NCBI GenBank assembly: GCA_011319805.1
Contig: SJRY01000038.1
Location: 248,001-312,000 of the forward strand
Length of the DNA: 64,000 nucleotides
From: Macrocybe gigantea
Lineage: Eukaryota; Basidiomycota; Agaricomycetes; Agaricales; Callistosporiaceae
Reading direction: 5' to 3'
The notes beneath the pieces were generated by a model, which saw nothing but the letters and a program-made list of their open reading frames with translations, was not told the DNA's origin and ran no database searches. This document shows positions 11,070 to 22,125 of the stretch, piece after piece; position 1 is the stretch's first letter, and every line of letters begins with the position of its first letter. A program made the translations under genes and the position numbers.

Positions 11070-13567
11070 TCACAGCACATAACGGAAATCCCGATTCTGG
11101 ACATCTGTCAAATCCAAAAACTCCTGTAGAGCAGACCGGTCAACGATCATCCGCAAGGCGGACTGTCCGCACGAACCTTGTCGACTTTGATCTTCTCTAC
11201 TACGCCGTCACGCGTCCTCTCAATGTATGTATTGTCGTAGCTCGTGTCTGGGGGTTCCCTGTTGCGTCGCTTGTTCTCCCTTGAGAGGTGAAAGCGAATC
11301 AGTAGGACGAGGATGATGCAGCTTGCATAGCATATCCCGATGATGATCCATGGGACGTGGTTCCTGACAAAGCCCGGATCCATACGACAGAACCAAGGCT
11401 CGTGGAGATGCAAGACCTACCTCGGCTTATACTTGGCCTGCCACATGAACGGGCCCGCCGCATTTCCAATGCAGTACGCGGACAGCATGATCGCATTCGT
11501 CGTCACCCTCTTCGTATGCCCCGCCGTCACGTTCGTTAGCCACGACAGCGAGATGACAAAGTTGGTGGTTCCAACACCTATACGCCGCCAGCAAACAAAA
11601 AAAAATCAGGAAAAACAAACCGTAGAATGTAGTGACACCCATGGTGCCAACACGCACCAGTCAACCACTGCGAGAAAAGCAGCCCCACTTTGTTGCTCCA
11701 CGGCAGCGTGTTTAGCAAAATCGTCCCCAATATATTGGGAATCATATACACCGCGGCGACGTACGCTCGGCTGTCCGGTATCCTCGCCGCGATGCTCGTG
11801 CCCGTCCAGATCGTGACGATCTCGATAAAGCCATCGACGCAGCCGAGAAGCGTTGTCTGAAGATAGGTGAACCCGAACGACGCGACGATAATCTGGCGCT
11901 GGTTGGTGAGCGAGTTGGGTACATTCTCGAGCGCAGAGAGGAGCGCGAATAGCCAGGTCTTTGGGTCCAGGAGTGCCTCATACATCCTAGCCGTCCGCAT
12001 TTATGTTAGGTTCGTCATTATGTCAGACATGATACTCACTGCTCCTTCTTGAAATGTTTGTTCTCGACGCCAGTTTGGTTTTCCTATTCAAATGGCATGG
12101 AAATATGTTTGGAATGACGAGGACCAAGTCCGCGACATACCTTGATGCGTCGTACAGCCCTTGCACGTTCGATGGGGGTCAAAAACCAGGCACTCGTCGG
12201 GGAGTCAGGGAACAGGAACCTTGTGAAGGAACGTCTAGTCAGATTTAAAGGTGTAAACTTTGAATCGAAAAACCACACTTGCCAGAAAGCCAATGCAGTC
12301 AGCAATGTCAAAATACCAGTGATAATCATTAGCCTATGAAGAGCTCAGCATGAAGGATGCTACAATATTTCGACAGGACACTGACCATTGCCATGGCTGG
12401 AATCCCGGAGTCTTTATGTGCAACGAACCAAAACTAATAAATCCCGAAATAATCTGGGCTGAAGTTGAGCCCCTGTCAATATGGCTGCCAAAAATGCATC
12501 ACGATCGTCTTACCCGTTCCGTTCATGAGGACTGCCATTAGGATCCGTCAATCTCTTCCACGGCGAGATTCGACAGCCACTCACACCAATAACCGACTCG
12601 TAGCGTTTGTTCATTTCTCGTATAAAACATGGACGTGACAATCATGAAGCCGGCCGTGATGGACCCCTCGCACACTCCCAGGATGAGGCGGACGACGAGA
12701 AGACCTGCAAAGTTTGTACAAGCAGCATGGCAGCAGAGTGCCACAGCCCAGGTGAATATATTTATGCTGTCATTGAGAATAGATATCTGGATACCACTCT
12801 GCAGCCGGGTATACGGGAAGAGGCTCACCTCATCCATTTCCCGACTGGAAACCGCTGCAGACACAGATTCTGAGGAAACTCGAAAGCGAGATAACTTATG
12901 TAGAACACGGTTCCGAGCCTGAAGAAGAAGCCCGATATAACTTAGGAGACGAAGAAAGAGAAGCATGAGCAGTCAAAATATAAGTACCAATTGTATCTGC
13001 GCAATTTAGCTCGTTCAGCATGTTCCGATTGTCTAAGTTATTCCCAGATGGTCGCTTACTGATTGTTGGTCAGATGAGTAGCTTCCCTTTGACAGGATGT
13101 CAACACAGGGGTGCTCTTCTATGGCCGAGCTTACGAACCTGATGCCGAGGATAGCGGCACTTCCGAGAGTGGTCTTGTCCATGAATTGTATCCTATATAT
13201 TTCGAACCTCGCGTCGAACATCGGATAAATTGGATGGCCTACCAATAAAGAACTGCAAGAAAGACTAAGCACCGACCATGGGAAGAGTGAAGCAAGGATC
13301 ACGAACTACACATCATCGGTAGGATATGTATGTCGATCTTGCGACTTTGAAATCGTCAAAATCCAACCGGAACGACGACAGCGCATATAGCAGGGTTTCT
13401 TCTCACCGGATGCGAAGCGCCTCTGCCGCATCCAATTCCCCGCGCTCCTCAGCAGCCAACTCGGCGGCGGAGTCGACCTCGTTGGTCGATACCGCAACCA
13501 TGTCATATTTGTCCACTGGCTCCTTCTCATCGACCGAATTCAGCGAGTCTTTGGGCGTGTGAGCCAT
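11070..13567 (-). CDS. MFS permease, anion:cation symporter (Dal5/allantoate-like)
   Basis: Major facilitator superfamily transporter with many introns, like fungal allantoate/ureidosuccinate/nicotinate permeases. Start MAHTPKDSLNSVDEKEPVDK, a hydrophilic cytoplasmic N-tail. TM1 reads PMMCILYWIQFMDKTTLGSAA across two introns and a 10-nt exon (13243-13252). Later exons give LVVRLILGVCEGSITAGFMIV, the family's TM4 signature, then a loop PDSPTSAWFLTPIERARAVRR matching the FLPD-P-xAxWLT-xERxxA motif. Further exons encode TM7-TM11, including NVTAGHTKRVTTNAIMLSAYC, a strong hallmark of this family. The C-tail after TM12 is charged; a last intron splits VDK from EFLDLTDVQNRDFRYVL plus TGA. It should import a small organic anion across the plasma membrane. 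A GATAAG site lies upstream (13695-13700). Confidence 0.88.
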
Positions 13568-14055
13568 GATGGGGAGAGAGGAGTGGAAGGGTAAGGCCGC
13601 AGTCGATCCGAAAGCATCCTCTTGTGTTCGGTAGAGAGGATATGTATAGAGGAAGAAACGGCGTGGGAACGCCACCAACATTTTCGCCTGTGCTGATAAG
13701 GTCATGAGAGCAAGACAGGCATTTCCACGATATGACGATGGAACCCCCGGTTAAACCGCGATAATTGCAAAGCAGCTAATCAAGCCTATCAATGCCTATC
13801 ATCGAGGAATTGCATGCGGATCTTCCACATCGTACTGGTATAGATATCGCGTCGATATCGCCGGAGATGTTCGTTTGCAATTTCGCTTGCGAAGACGGGA
13901 GCGCGGGGATGCCCTGTTCGGGTTGGCAATGATGCTCAACTTGGAGCCGAAGAGTCAGTGGCAGTGTAAAAGCACAGTCCCTTTATATGGCAGAAAAAAA
14001 AAAGTACAACAGGGTGTTCTTGAAACACGCATTATTACATAGCGAGACATCATCG
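13568..14055. other. intergenic, MFS promoter side
   Basis: About 490 bp between two minus-strand genes. Apart from the GATAAG site nothing was recognised. Confidence 0.45.
13695..13700 (+). promoter_or_regulatory. GATAAG motif upstream of the MFS permease
   Basis: One GATAAG about 130 bp before the permease ATG. GATA factors bind such sites at nitrogen-catabolite genes, including allantoate permeases. A single site is weak evidence. Confidence 0.25.
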
Positions 14056-14557
14056 CTACTTCTTTCCAGCTTTTTTCGCGGCGGTGCGCGCTCTGGTGAT
14101 TTGCTTCTTCCAGCCAAAACACTGGTTGCAGCCTGGAACGCATTGCGGTGATTTCAGAGCGATGAACAAGACGAGTTGAGTGGCAGCACGAACCAGCAGA
14201 ACCGTGCTTCTTGCACTGGTACACGCCATCTTTGTTTTGGTTGACGGAAGGTGAGTCGAGCGGTTCGCGGTCAATGGGATCAAACTGAGCAGTTACGGCA
14301 TACATCAGAAGAGTTCAGTAGGCATGCTCACACCATAGAATGCGTCATTCTCTTCTCTGCCATCATAGCTACAGTCTTCACACTGGTCGAAGTAGCGTAA
14401 TTCAGTGCCAGAGGTTACGGGGAGGCAGACAGAGCGTTCATTGATCGATATCGCCATCGCGTGATCGGCGGTGAACGAGGACACTCACGACTTCCTTCAG
14501 ATGCTGTGCGCAGAACACGGCGTCATTGATTTCAACAGTCTGTGCAGGCTCAGCCAT
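14056..14557 (-). CDS. small Cys/His-rich putative zinc-binding protein
   Basis: Four short exons encode a protein of roughly 95 aa: MAEPAQTVEINDAVFCAQHLKEV | CEDCSYDGREENDAFYG | FDPIDREPL...VYQCKKHGSAG | CNQCFGWKKQI...AKKAGKK, ending in TAG. Paired motifs FCxQH...CxxC and CKKH...CNQC look like one or two small zinc sites, followed by a basic Lys-rich C-terminus that could bind nucleic acid. From memory, short proteins with the DGREENDAF and CKKHG...CFGWKKQI blocks recur in basidiomycetes without assigned function. All splice junctions keep frame and the gene looks intact. Exact role unknown. Confidence 0.8.
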
Positions 14558-17070
14558 GGCTGCGTGTAGAATAAATGAGCAATTGGGGGGAGTGTGGAGG
14601 AGGGGGTTGTTTCCGATGCATACAGTAGGAGGCGGTTTAAATGGGTGGGAAAGCGGTGGGGACGGCGTACGCGGTGCCATGTATGGCAGGTCGCCCTCGC
14701 CGGTTGTGGGGAAAGGTGTGGGGCAAACACCGTAGGTCCGATCACATGCACTCCTCAGGCACGTTACCTCTCGTCCATTTTTGATGCTTGAAGCAATGAA
14801 GGCACCCGTGGTCAGGCTTGGTCCGTGTATTTTTGCAATCTATCGCAACTGGATATCAAACAACATGGTGAACTAGAGCGAGGACGACGCAAAAGAGTGG
14901 AACCTTCAAATTTGAAAGTCGTGGACATCTTGCTGCCACCTCCATAGTCTCCCTCGTGAACCTCTGGTCTTGAAGCGGACGTACTGAAGCGATTGCACCC
15001 CTTTGGATTTCGAAACATTACGCGCGTTTAAAGATGTCCCATTCCCGCATTTCTCGCATATCCCTACGCATGACACACCGAACCCAATTCGCTAACTATG
15101 CCGTCAATCTTCAACATCCTCGCGAGCTTATCCGTGACTCTCTTGTTCACTTCCGCGCCCCAGAAAAACCTCATTGGTGCTTGAAACGCACCATGCTTTT
15201 AGACGATGTTCAACTATTTGACGGGGTGATCATTGTTCAAGTACAAATGGCATAATGGTGCGTCTTCTCCAGCTCCACGTGGTTTACTGGGGTAAAACAT
15301 TTGCCTCGAACCTCGTGGCATGCATTCCTTGGTCCTTCAGTGTACATATTCACGTGCAACTGCAATCCCTCCCCATTTTCCCATAAACGTCTCGAGAAGA
15401 GTCGATTTTTGCAAAGTCTGTCTTCGGAACAGAGTGGGGGCACCCTAAAATCAACCTTCATCGATTCATCTGCCATCATGTCAACGCAGATGAAATTGCC
15501 AGCTGAGAAGCACATGCAGCAACTCCCATAGCGCTGTTTATATCTCAAAAGCCTAGTGAGTTACTCACGCCCCTGTGGTTCATTTATTCGTCCTGGTCCT
15601 TCTGTCGTTCATTTTCGATATGAACCCGGCACATCGAACATTCAGTTGTTTTGCCAGTCTGGACTTTGAGATTGTATAATGTTGACTGCTGGTCTGGCAA
15701 GTATCACAAGCCTCAGCGGAAATTCTTCGATCAGGATCTTGTCAATAGCACAATAGCGTTCCGCCCTCGAAACACCACGACAGACAGAAAAAGAAATGCA
15801 GGCTCTCACGTTTCGGGCGTTTCTCTGGCCGTAACCACTCACTGCGCAATCGTAGTTCTCACCAATGGCAGCACAGTTTTCTTTTCGATCTCGTTCTCCG
15901 GGCACATTAAAAAAAAGAAGTCCACCCTTCTTGCGGCGCCTGATGGACTTTGCATCCCCTCCATGTTATGCGTCAAGGAGGAAAGGAGAAATGATTTTAA
16001 TGATAAGCGCCAGAAGGTGTTCGCACAGAACAACAAATAGTGCCGATCACAGCCTCGCCCGAAATAAACGCCAGCTCATCAGAAGCTGCCAGACCAGGTG
16101 GGCCAAGACGTGCTAAGCGCCCATTACAGTCAGCGATATCGGCTGCCACACCGTAGATTGCACTGCATCGCAGTCATTCACCGCAGCATGTCGATGATGT
16201 GGATGATAACCCAGGGACGGGAAATCGAGCGTGTCATGATTTTTTCGGTGTAGCATCATCGGATATGCAGTTCGTCTTCTGTAAGATGCCCGTCTTTCTG
16301 ATACAGAGAGCCTTCCATTGCGACTTCCAAATGCTTCCAGAAAATCGAGTCAATGAACGACTCTGAAAATAGTAGTTCCGGTGTGAAGATTGCGTTGAAC
16401 TTTTGTTGGCCGAGTGACCTATGTACAATCATAGATCCACATTTCGTACAGTATTGCGAAATCAGGTATACACAAATGCGCCATTCCTCTCCATCACATA
16501 TGAATATCAACCGCAGAGCATGCCGGTATTGTCTGCTTCTGGATTCCCTCATTCCAATTTAAAGTAGAAATCGTCTGTGAATGAGGAAATCAGTAAAACA
16601 AGAAAAAATGAATTAGACTGTATCATGCATACTTGCTGCTGCATCTGGGTCCACGATACGTTTAAAGGTCAGAAGACGATTCCGCTCATAAGAACACTTT
16701 ATCTTACAGCCGTCTGCTACAACCTGTCCGCTGGGAGATGTAGGGGGGTTCCTTCTAACTACCTTGTATGCACGTATGTTGGGTGCCGAGGCTGTACAGC
16801 GGTTGTGAGTGCCACTATTAAGGGCTTTCAATGTTTGTCACTTGCCAAAAAAGTACGACGGGATTCCATCAGTCCAGAGTGTTCGCCATAGTAAGTGTCG
16901 CGGATGGCCTCGGGATATTTGCTCCAGTCTGTGAGTCCGCTGCGGTGAACCAGGGTACTCTAATATACATGATCATGTGGAGCTCACCAGCCGTGGAGAC
17001 ATTGGTAAGCCTCCTTGTGAATGTAACGTATGGGTCGGGGGCAGAAGCTGCTCGTTGTGTCATGCGATTA
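14558..17070. other. 2.5 kb with no confidently recognised gene
   Basis: Contains several open frames of 60-130 codons on both strands (for example 15034-15255 plus, 15237-15548 minus, 16256-16552 minus). None shows a family motif I recognise and codon use is not distinctive. The right end may hold 3' sequence of the PARP-like locus. Confidence 0.4.
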
Positions 17071-17955
17071 TCAGAGGCAGCCTTTGATTAAAGGCATTTG
17101 CTTACGGTTCGGGAAGCGAAGAACGATGACCTCGACAGGTAAAATGGCATCCCTGGTGAACACTACAGTCTGAGGATATGGCAGCACACCGCCCTGGGCC
17201 AGTGATGCTCCACTGATCTGGCAGAGAGTGGGCAGAAGGACAATTGAATGCAAAAAATCAGACTTACAGAGTCGTAACCAGTAGGAGGCGCCGTCCGGCC
17301 GCGCATGCGGGTGGTAGTAAACAGGGTCTTCCCGACCGCAATAGAACAGCGCAATAAAACTATGTTTTGTTGTGGCCTGGGTTTTGCGGCCTCTGTACGT
17401 TGCCTGAGAAGCGCGATCCCTAGGGAAACCTCGTAAACATGCCATGACTTGAACAGCACAGTACAGAACGTACCGGAGGAGCTTGGCGATGCATATGCTC
17501 CAATACCGAGAGGAGACAGAGGTGTGGCTTCAAAAATATGTAAGGCAGCGAACTGAAATGTGGAAACGCGGAGTACGGACAAGTCTTCAAGATGTCGAGA
17601 CTTCCGCGCAAGAAAGAGCACAGAGCGCAGTCGGTCAATTGACAGGCATTCAGTCGCGTATTGTCGTCTCCAAGGTTGCATTCTCTTGCAGCGCCGATAT
17701 ACATGTATTGCTCGTTTCCGACCCTCTTGCTGTTTGCTCATGGTCAACAATTGTGACGATATTAAGGCTGTGAAAGCAGGCATACCTGTACGAGTCATAG
17801 TCATACCATTGTTGTTGGCGTTGATGATTGACATAAAGTACATTCACGATGGTCGGTCGAGGGCCAGTATCCGTCCATGCGCTAGGGTCGAAGAATCTGT
17901 TCTCGGCTGGCAGAATCTCAGTAATGATAACGTTCAAACAAGATTGCCTCACCAT
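17071..17955 (-). pseudogene. degenerate PARP-like (ADP-ribosyltransferase-fold) gene
   Basis: Fragments match in order the basidiomycete PARP-like proteins that follow a Cys-rich N-terminus. They are ITEILPAENRFF..SAW with RPTIVNVLYVNHQRQQQ (17.85-17.93 kb), MYIGAARECNLGDDN with CQLTDCALCSFLRGSLDI, GIGAYASPSSS, NIVLLRCSIAVGKTL with TAPPTGYDS, and after an intron PYPQTVVFTRDAILPVEVIVL. In active family members the second block reads W-H-G-T and the third GIYTS; here His is Ile and the Tyr context is altered, so the H-Y-E type triad is lost. Frame changes between the CNLGDD exon and the GIGAYAS block need either very short introns or indels. The N-terminal zinc-like part was not found. It is probably a pseudoenzyme or a decayed gene; the ADP-ribosyltransferase assignment rests on pattern memory. 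Confidence 0.5.
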
Positions 17956-19662
17956 CCCTGTACAATCGCGAAGTAGGGGAAGTGGGGATCAACGTCTGTA
18001 GAATCGCAGAGTTAGGCGAGAGCAAAAGAAAATTGAGAAGTGCGAACTGGAGAAGGCGTGGTCATGTTGATTGCGAGTTGTTGGAAGAACTGAGGGATCC
18101 GGACAGCACGACTCTGGTGGACTCGTTTTGTATATTTCAGGGCAAGGACAGAGCGACAGGTGACCTAACTTATTTCCTACACCGCCGAGGGCGTAAAGCT
18201 TTATTCAGCACAACAATCGATTAGCGCCACATCATACTTAGAGGATTAGAAACGGAAACATACAGCCTACTATTTTCGACATAATGGCTCCGGCATCGTA
18301 TGAGAGCTTCCCGAACCAAAAGGAGAAAACAGCAAGGATCGCACACTGAACTGTCATACCAAGCCTGCTCGTGGTGAAGGTAATTTGTCCTACACAATTC
18401 GAGCGCCAATGGCGCTTGAAAAGTCCGGAGCATTTGAGGAGCGAGTCCGAGCTGTCTGGAGCTTTGATATGCTCCAACTCGGCATTATCAGCCATTTCCG
18501 AGTCAGATCATAAGTATGGAGAGATAGCGGGTGAGTAGTATGCGTGACGCAGCGTACAACTTGGACAGTACGTAATCAGATTTTGTTCAACAACTTGCCA
18601 GTTTTCGGCGCCTACATGTTCCTGGAATCGCAGGGCGCTCCGCCCAGACTATTCGTCCTTTCCCAGCAGACAGTCCTCAAGATGCTAATCACTGTCAAAT
18701 GGGCATCTTTGTCCAAGTTACTGTGCTTACGTTGGTGTGCATAGTTACTACATCCGCTTCTGCGTCCACACAATTGACCATGTCCATCTATACGCTATCG
18801 CCTCACGATAGCTCCACATCGACATCTGCTTTTCTCGCATTGCTTTCCGAGATTTTGCCTAATCAATTCACGACATAGACTTCGTCTCGTGTTTCGAAGT
18901 TCACAAACTTTCGAAAACATACCGCATGAAATCTATTCAATCCGATCCTTGATGACAGCGAACAAGCGCCGGCAGTGTCAGGAATTCTAGGACATCCCAC
19001 GCTTCGCCACACACTTCCCATGATGCTGTGCAATTTGGCAAAATCTGCTAAGACGCATTCACCACGCAGACAATAACATACACCATGGCGTCTTCCTTTG
19101 TCGGCTTTAGAAGACCTCCGCGATCCAGGAGCGATTTGCCCAGGTATACGACACTACAATGCAGAGTAATCCATCATACAACTCAGAAGTTCAACCAGAA
19201 TGTAATATCTAGACAATGTCCATGCGGCGAATGAACATCTCCACGATGTCACTCTATGGATTGAAATTCCCGAAGGCCACCGCCCCTCCACTAGATGACT
19301 ACATGCATTGCTTACCTCAAAATACTCGGCGGATATGCTTTTCTGGTCTCATTGCTGTCTTCGATCTTCATGTTCCGTGGGCGCCACTTGATAACGTTCT
19401 GCACTACTGCGCTATTTGATTAATCAGATGATACTTTGCTAAGAATCAGTGATTGACGCCTCTTCCCGTGGACGACGGAAACAGAACGTTTGTAGGCTAT
19501 GCATAGGTGCTTATTGGTTTCCACCCTGATTGTTTTGCCGACTTCTGTACCTTTCCATGGAAAATCGAATTCGAACTCCTGATATGCTGGTGGTGAGTAT
19601 TTTGCGTGACATACGGTTTCGTTTGCTATCTCACAGGTGAATTGAATCAGATCGTAAAAGAG
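17956..19662. other. intergenic or unrecognised
   Basis: A minus frame at 18238-18495 (85 codons) starts MADNAELEHIKAPDSSDS and includes a hydrophobic stretch. It could be an upstream exon of the PARP-like locus or unrelated. The remaining sequence to 19.66 kb shows nothing I can name. Confidence 0.35.
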
Positions 19663-19670
19663 TATAAAAG
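19663..19670 (+). promoter_or_regulatory. TATA box of the coiled-coil gene
   Basis: TATAAAAG sits 58 bp before the ATG at 19728, a suitable distance for a short 5' UTR. Confidence 0.55.
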
Positions 19671-19727
19671 CAGACTCTGTGTTCAACAGAATACCCCCAA
19701 CTTCTGGATATTCATCGATCCTTCATC

Positions 19728-21283
19728 ATGTCCGCTCGCAATGAATTGACCATTCCCAGCACTTTTGGAGCAGCGCCTCTTTTCCTGCTCGCTCCCCCGA
19801 CTGCCTTGCCAGGACAGGCGTATGCTCGGACCTTGTCTGCTGTTGCCGCGTCTGCGGACGGACCATTCACGAGTTATCCATCTCAACATGTCGACGATGA
19901 TGACATCGAGCAGTTACAATACACCTACGCGACGTTCCATGAAGAACCCGTCGCTGCGCTCCATGCCATTGCCCAGGATCATGACACTTGGACGCTGTGC
20001 CTCAAAGTCCCTTTACCCTATCTCAACAGACCGACGCTCCGCTCTCTCCGCTATATGATCAAGTACGCGACGACCTGCGACAATGGAAACTCCACCATTC
20101 AGACCGACATGATTCTCACTTCGCACAAGTTACCAGAAGGTGTGCTCACCGATAATACCGGCCTCGACGTGTACCACGACGAGTCTAGCTACGCTCCGCG
20201 TATGGTGGACCCCGACGAGGCGCTTTGTCTCTCGACGACTCTTGCTATCAAGTGCAACGGGGTAGGCGAACGATGGAGCCACTACGTTGATAACCAATAT
20301 GTCACGCCTAACGTCCGCATCGTCGACGAATGCCACCTTTATGTGCTCTTCCACGTGTGCGAATACCCGACCGCAAAGACGCTTCGCAGTCTCGCGGTGG
20401 GGGTGTCGGCAACCTGGCAAAAGGAAGAAGTCGAGATAAAAGCAAAGGAAGAGGCAGAAAGGAAGGCCAGTGAGGAGGCAGAGAAACAAGCCAGGGAAGA
20501 GGAGGAGAGGAAAGCTAGGGAAGCCGAGGAACGACAGGCCAGGATCGAGGAGAAAGAGGCAAGAGAGGAGGAACGTCGGTCCGGGCTGAGGAGAAGCAGG
20601 CGAGAGATGAAGAAAGGCAAGCCAGGAAACAAGAACAACAGTCGAGGGACGAGGAAAGGCAAGCGCGGAGGGAGGAGCAGCAAGCACGGGAAGAAGAAAG
20701 GGGAGAGAGGAGAGAGGAGAAGCAAGCGCGAGAAGAAGAGAGGCAAGCCAGGACAGAGGAGAAGGAAGAGAGGAGAGAGGAGAAGCAAGCGCGAGAAGAA
20801 GAGAAGCAAGCCAGGCAAGAGGAGAGGGAAGAGAGGAGAGAGGAGAGACAAGCACGGGAAGAAGAGAGGCAAGCACGAGAAGAAGAGAAACAAGCACGAG
20901 AAGAAGAAAGGGAGGAGCGGAGAGAGGAGAGGCAAGCACGAGAAGAAGATAGGCAGGCCAGGCGAGAGGAGAGGAAAGCGAGGGAAGAAGAGAAAAAAGC
21001 GAGGGAAGAAGAAAGGAAAGCGAGAGAAGAAGAGAGGAAAGCGAGGGAAGAAGAAAGGCAAGAAAGAGAGAGTCGCGCTCAAGAAGAGTCAGACGATGAT
21101 GGTGAGGGTGACGATGAAGTCGCCGACGTCCACATGCAAGCTCGCATCGACGAAAGGCTGGACGAGCTAGGTATCGAGAAATGCCCGGAAGGATATCCAT
21201 ACGTACGGAAGTCTTGGGGATATGTGTGCACGGGAGGTGCACACAAGATTACCTGGGCGCAGCTTCGTGGCGGCAGGAACTAA
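19728..21283 (+). CDS. coiled-coil repeat protein, one apparent frame break
   Basis: Start MSARNELTIPSTFG. About 220 residues form a folded-looking N-terminal domain with no family I recognise. From about 20,420 the protein becomes a long charged repeat of the type EERQAREEE, predicted as a single long alpha-helix or coiled coil. Near 20,586 the acidic/Arg repeat continues only after a one-base shift; in the unshifted frame it becomes Lys/Arg/Gly-rich and stops at 21,170. In the corrected frame the repeat runs into EESDDDGEGDDEVADVHMQ and a distinct C-terminal domain with CPEGYPYVRKSWGYVCTGG and KITWAQL, ending in TAA at 21,283. The Cys pair and aromatic cluster look conserved rather than random, so the corrected frame is probably genuine. 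Function unknown. Confidence 0.7.
20420..21080 (+). repeat. purine-rich imperfect tandem repeat encoding the coiled coil
   Basis: About 660 bases almost entirely A and G on the plus strand, built of degenerate units around GARGARAGRCAAGCRMG. Lack of pyrimidines removes stops in several frames and produces a long open frame on the opposite strand (20130-21242). Such tracts are prone to slippage. Confidence 0.75.
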
Positions 21284-22125
21284 TGGCGCTTTGGCGTTTC
21301 GCTTGTCGTACCTCGTTACCTTTTCTGCTTTTCGTCACTCAGCATGTACTGGACTAAAAAATTGATATAGTATGTACGCCAACACGGTCCTTCATTCTTC
21401 GTCGCTTCCAACGGATAGCGCAGTCCTAAATTCGTCAATTAATCGTTCATCTCGGCGGGCTTGAGATTGATATATGCTGCCAAGTACTTGTAGCAATTTC
21501 ACCATATGGCAGCTCTTCCCCTGGTTCGATCATCAACGCCATCGTCTGCTAAATGTTTTCTCATTTGTCGAGTGGCCTCAGTCTACTTCGAGTGGGTCGA
21601 CAGGATGGACTTCCAAACCCGCCTAGTGTCCGGATGCCACTATTAGAGAAATAGCAGAAAAATAGAAATCAGTGGCGCTAGAACGTCAGAGGAATGGTGA
21701 GGCGGGGAGTGCGTACAGCTCTGGATGGGTAGATGGCTTTATACGGTACCAATTTACGATCTACCATTAATATCGTTCGTGGACTTCGCTCAGGAGCTAA
21801 CTTCGCTAGAACCACAATGCATTTTTGGAGCAGACCTGACAAACGACACAATAAAAATGAAAAGTGGTATATTAATTTGGGAAGAGGCTTGCGTCAGCCC
21901 GAACACTCGCACGAGTACAAGACACGTAAACGCAGCAATTACCGAACAGGAAATGAAGATGCTCGCCAGAATAACAATTAATACTATACAAAGGTCTTTA
22001 CTCCGAGATTCATGGGGATAGGGCTTTCAAAGAAAGAGACGTAAGCAAGCATGTCATCGAGGTGTAGGAATAACCGCACAACCCAACTGGAAAAGAGGCT
22101 GTTTCAAAAGGATTCACGCTCACGA
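21284..22125. other. intergenic, nothing recognised
   Basis: Between convergent genes. The overlapping frames at 21725-22021 have no recognisable domain. Confidence 0.45.

Noticed and set aside
20130..21242. 370-codon frame on the minus strand, Leu/Ser/Pro-rich
   Set aside because: Complement of the purine-rich repeat, which lacks stops by composition; no recognisable domain.
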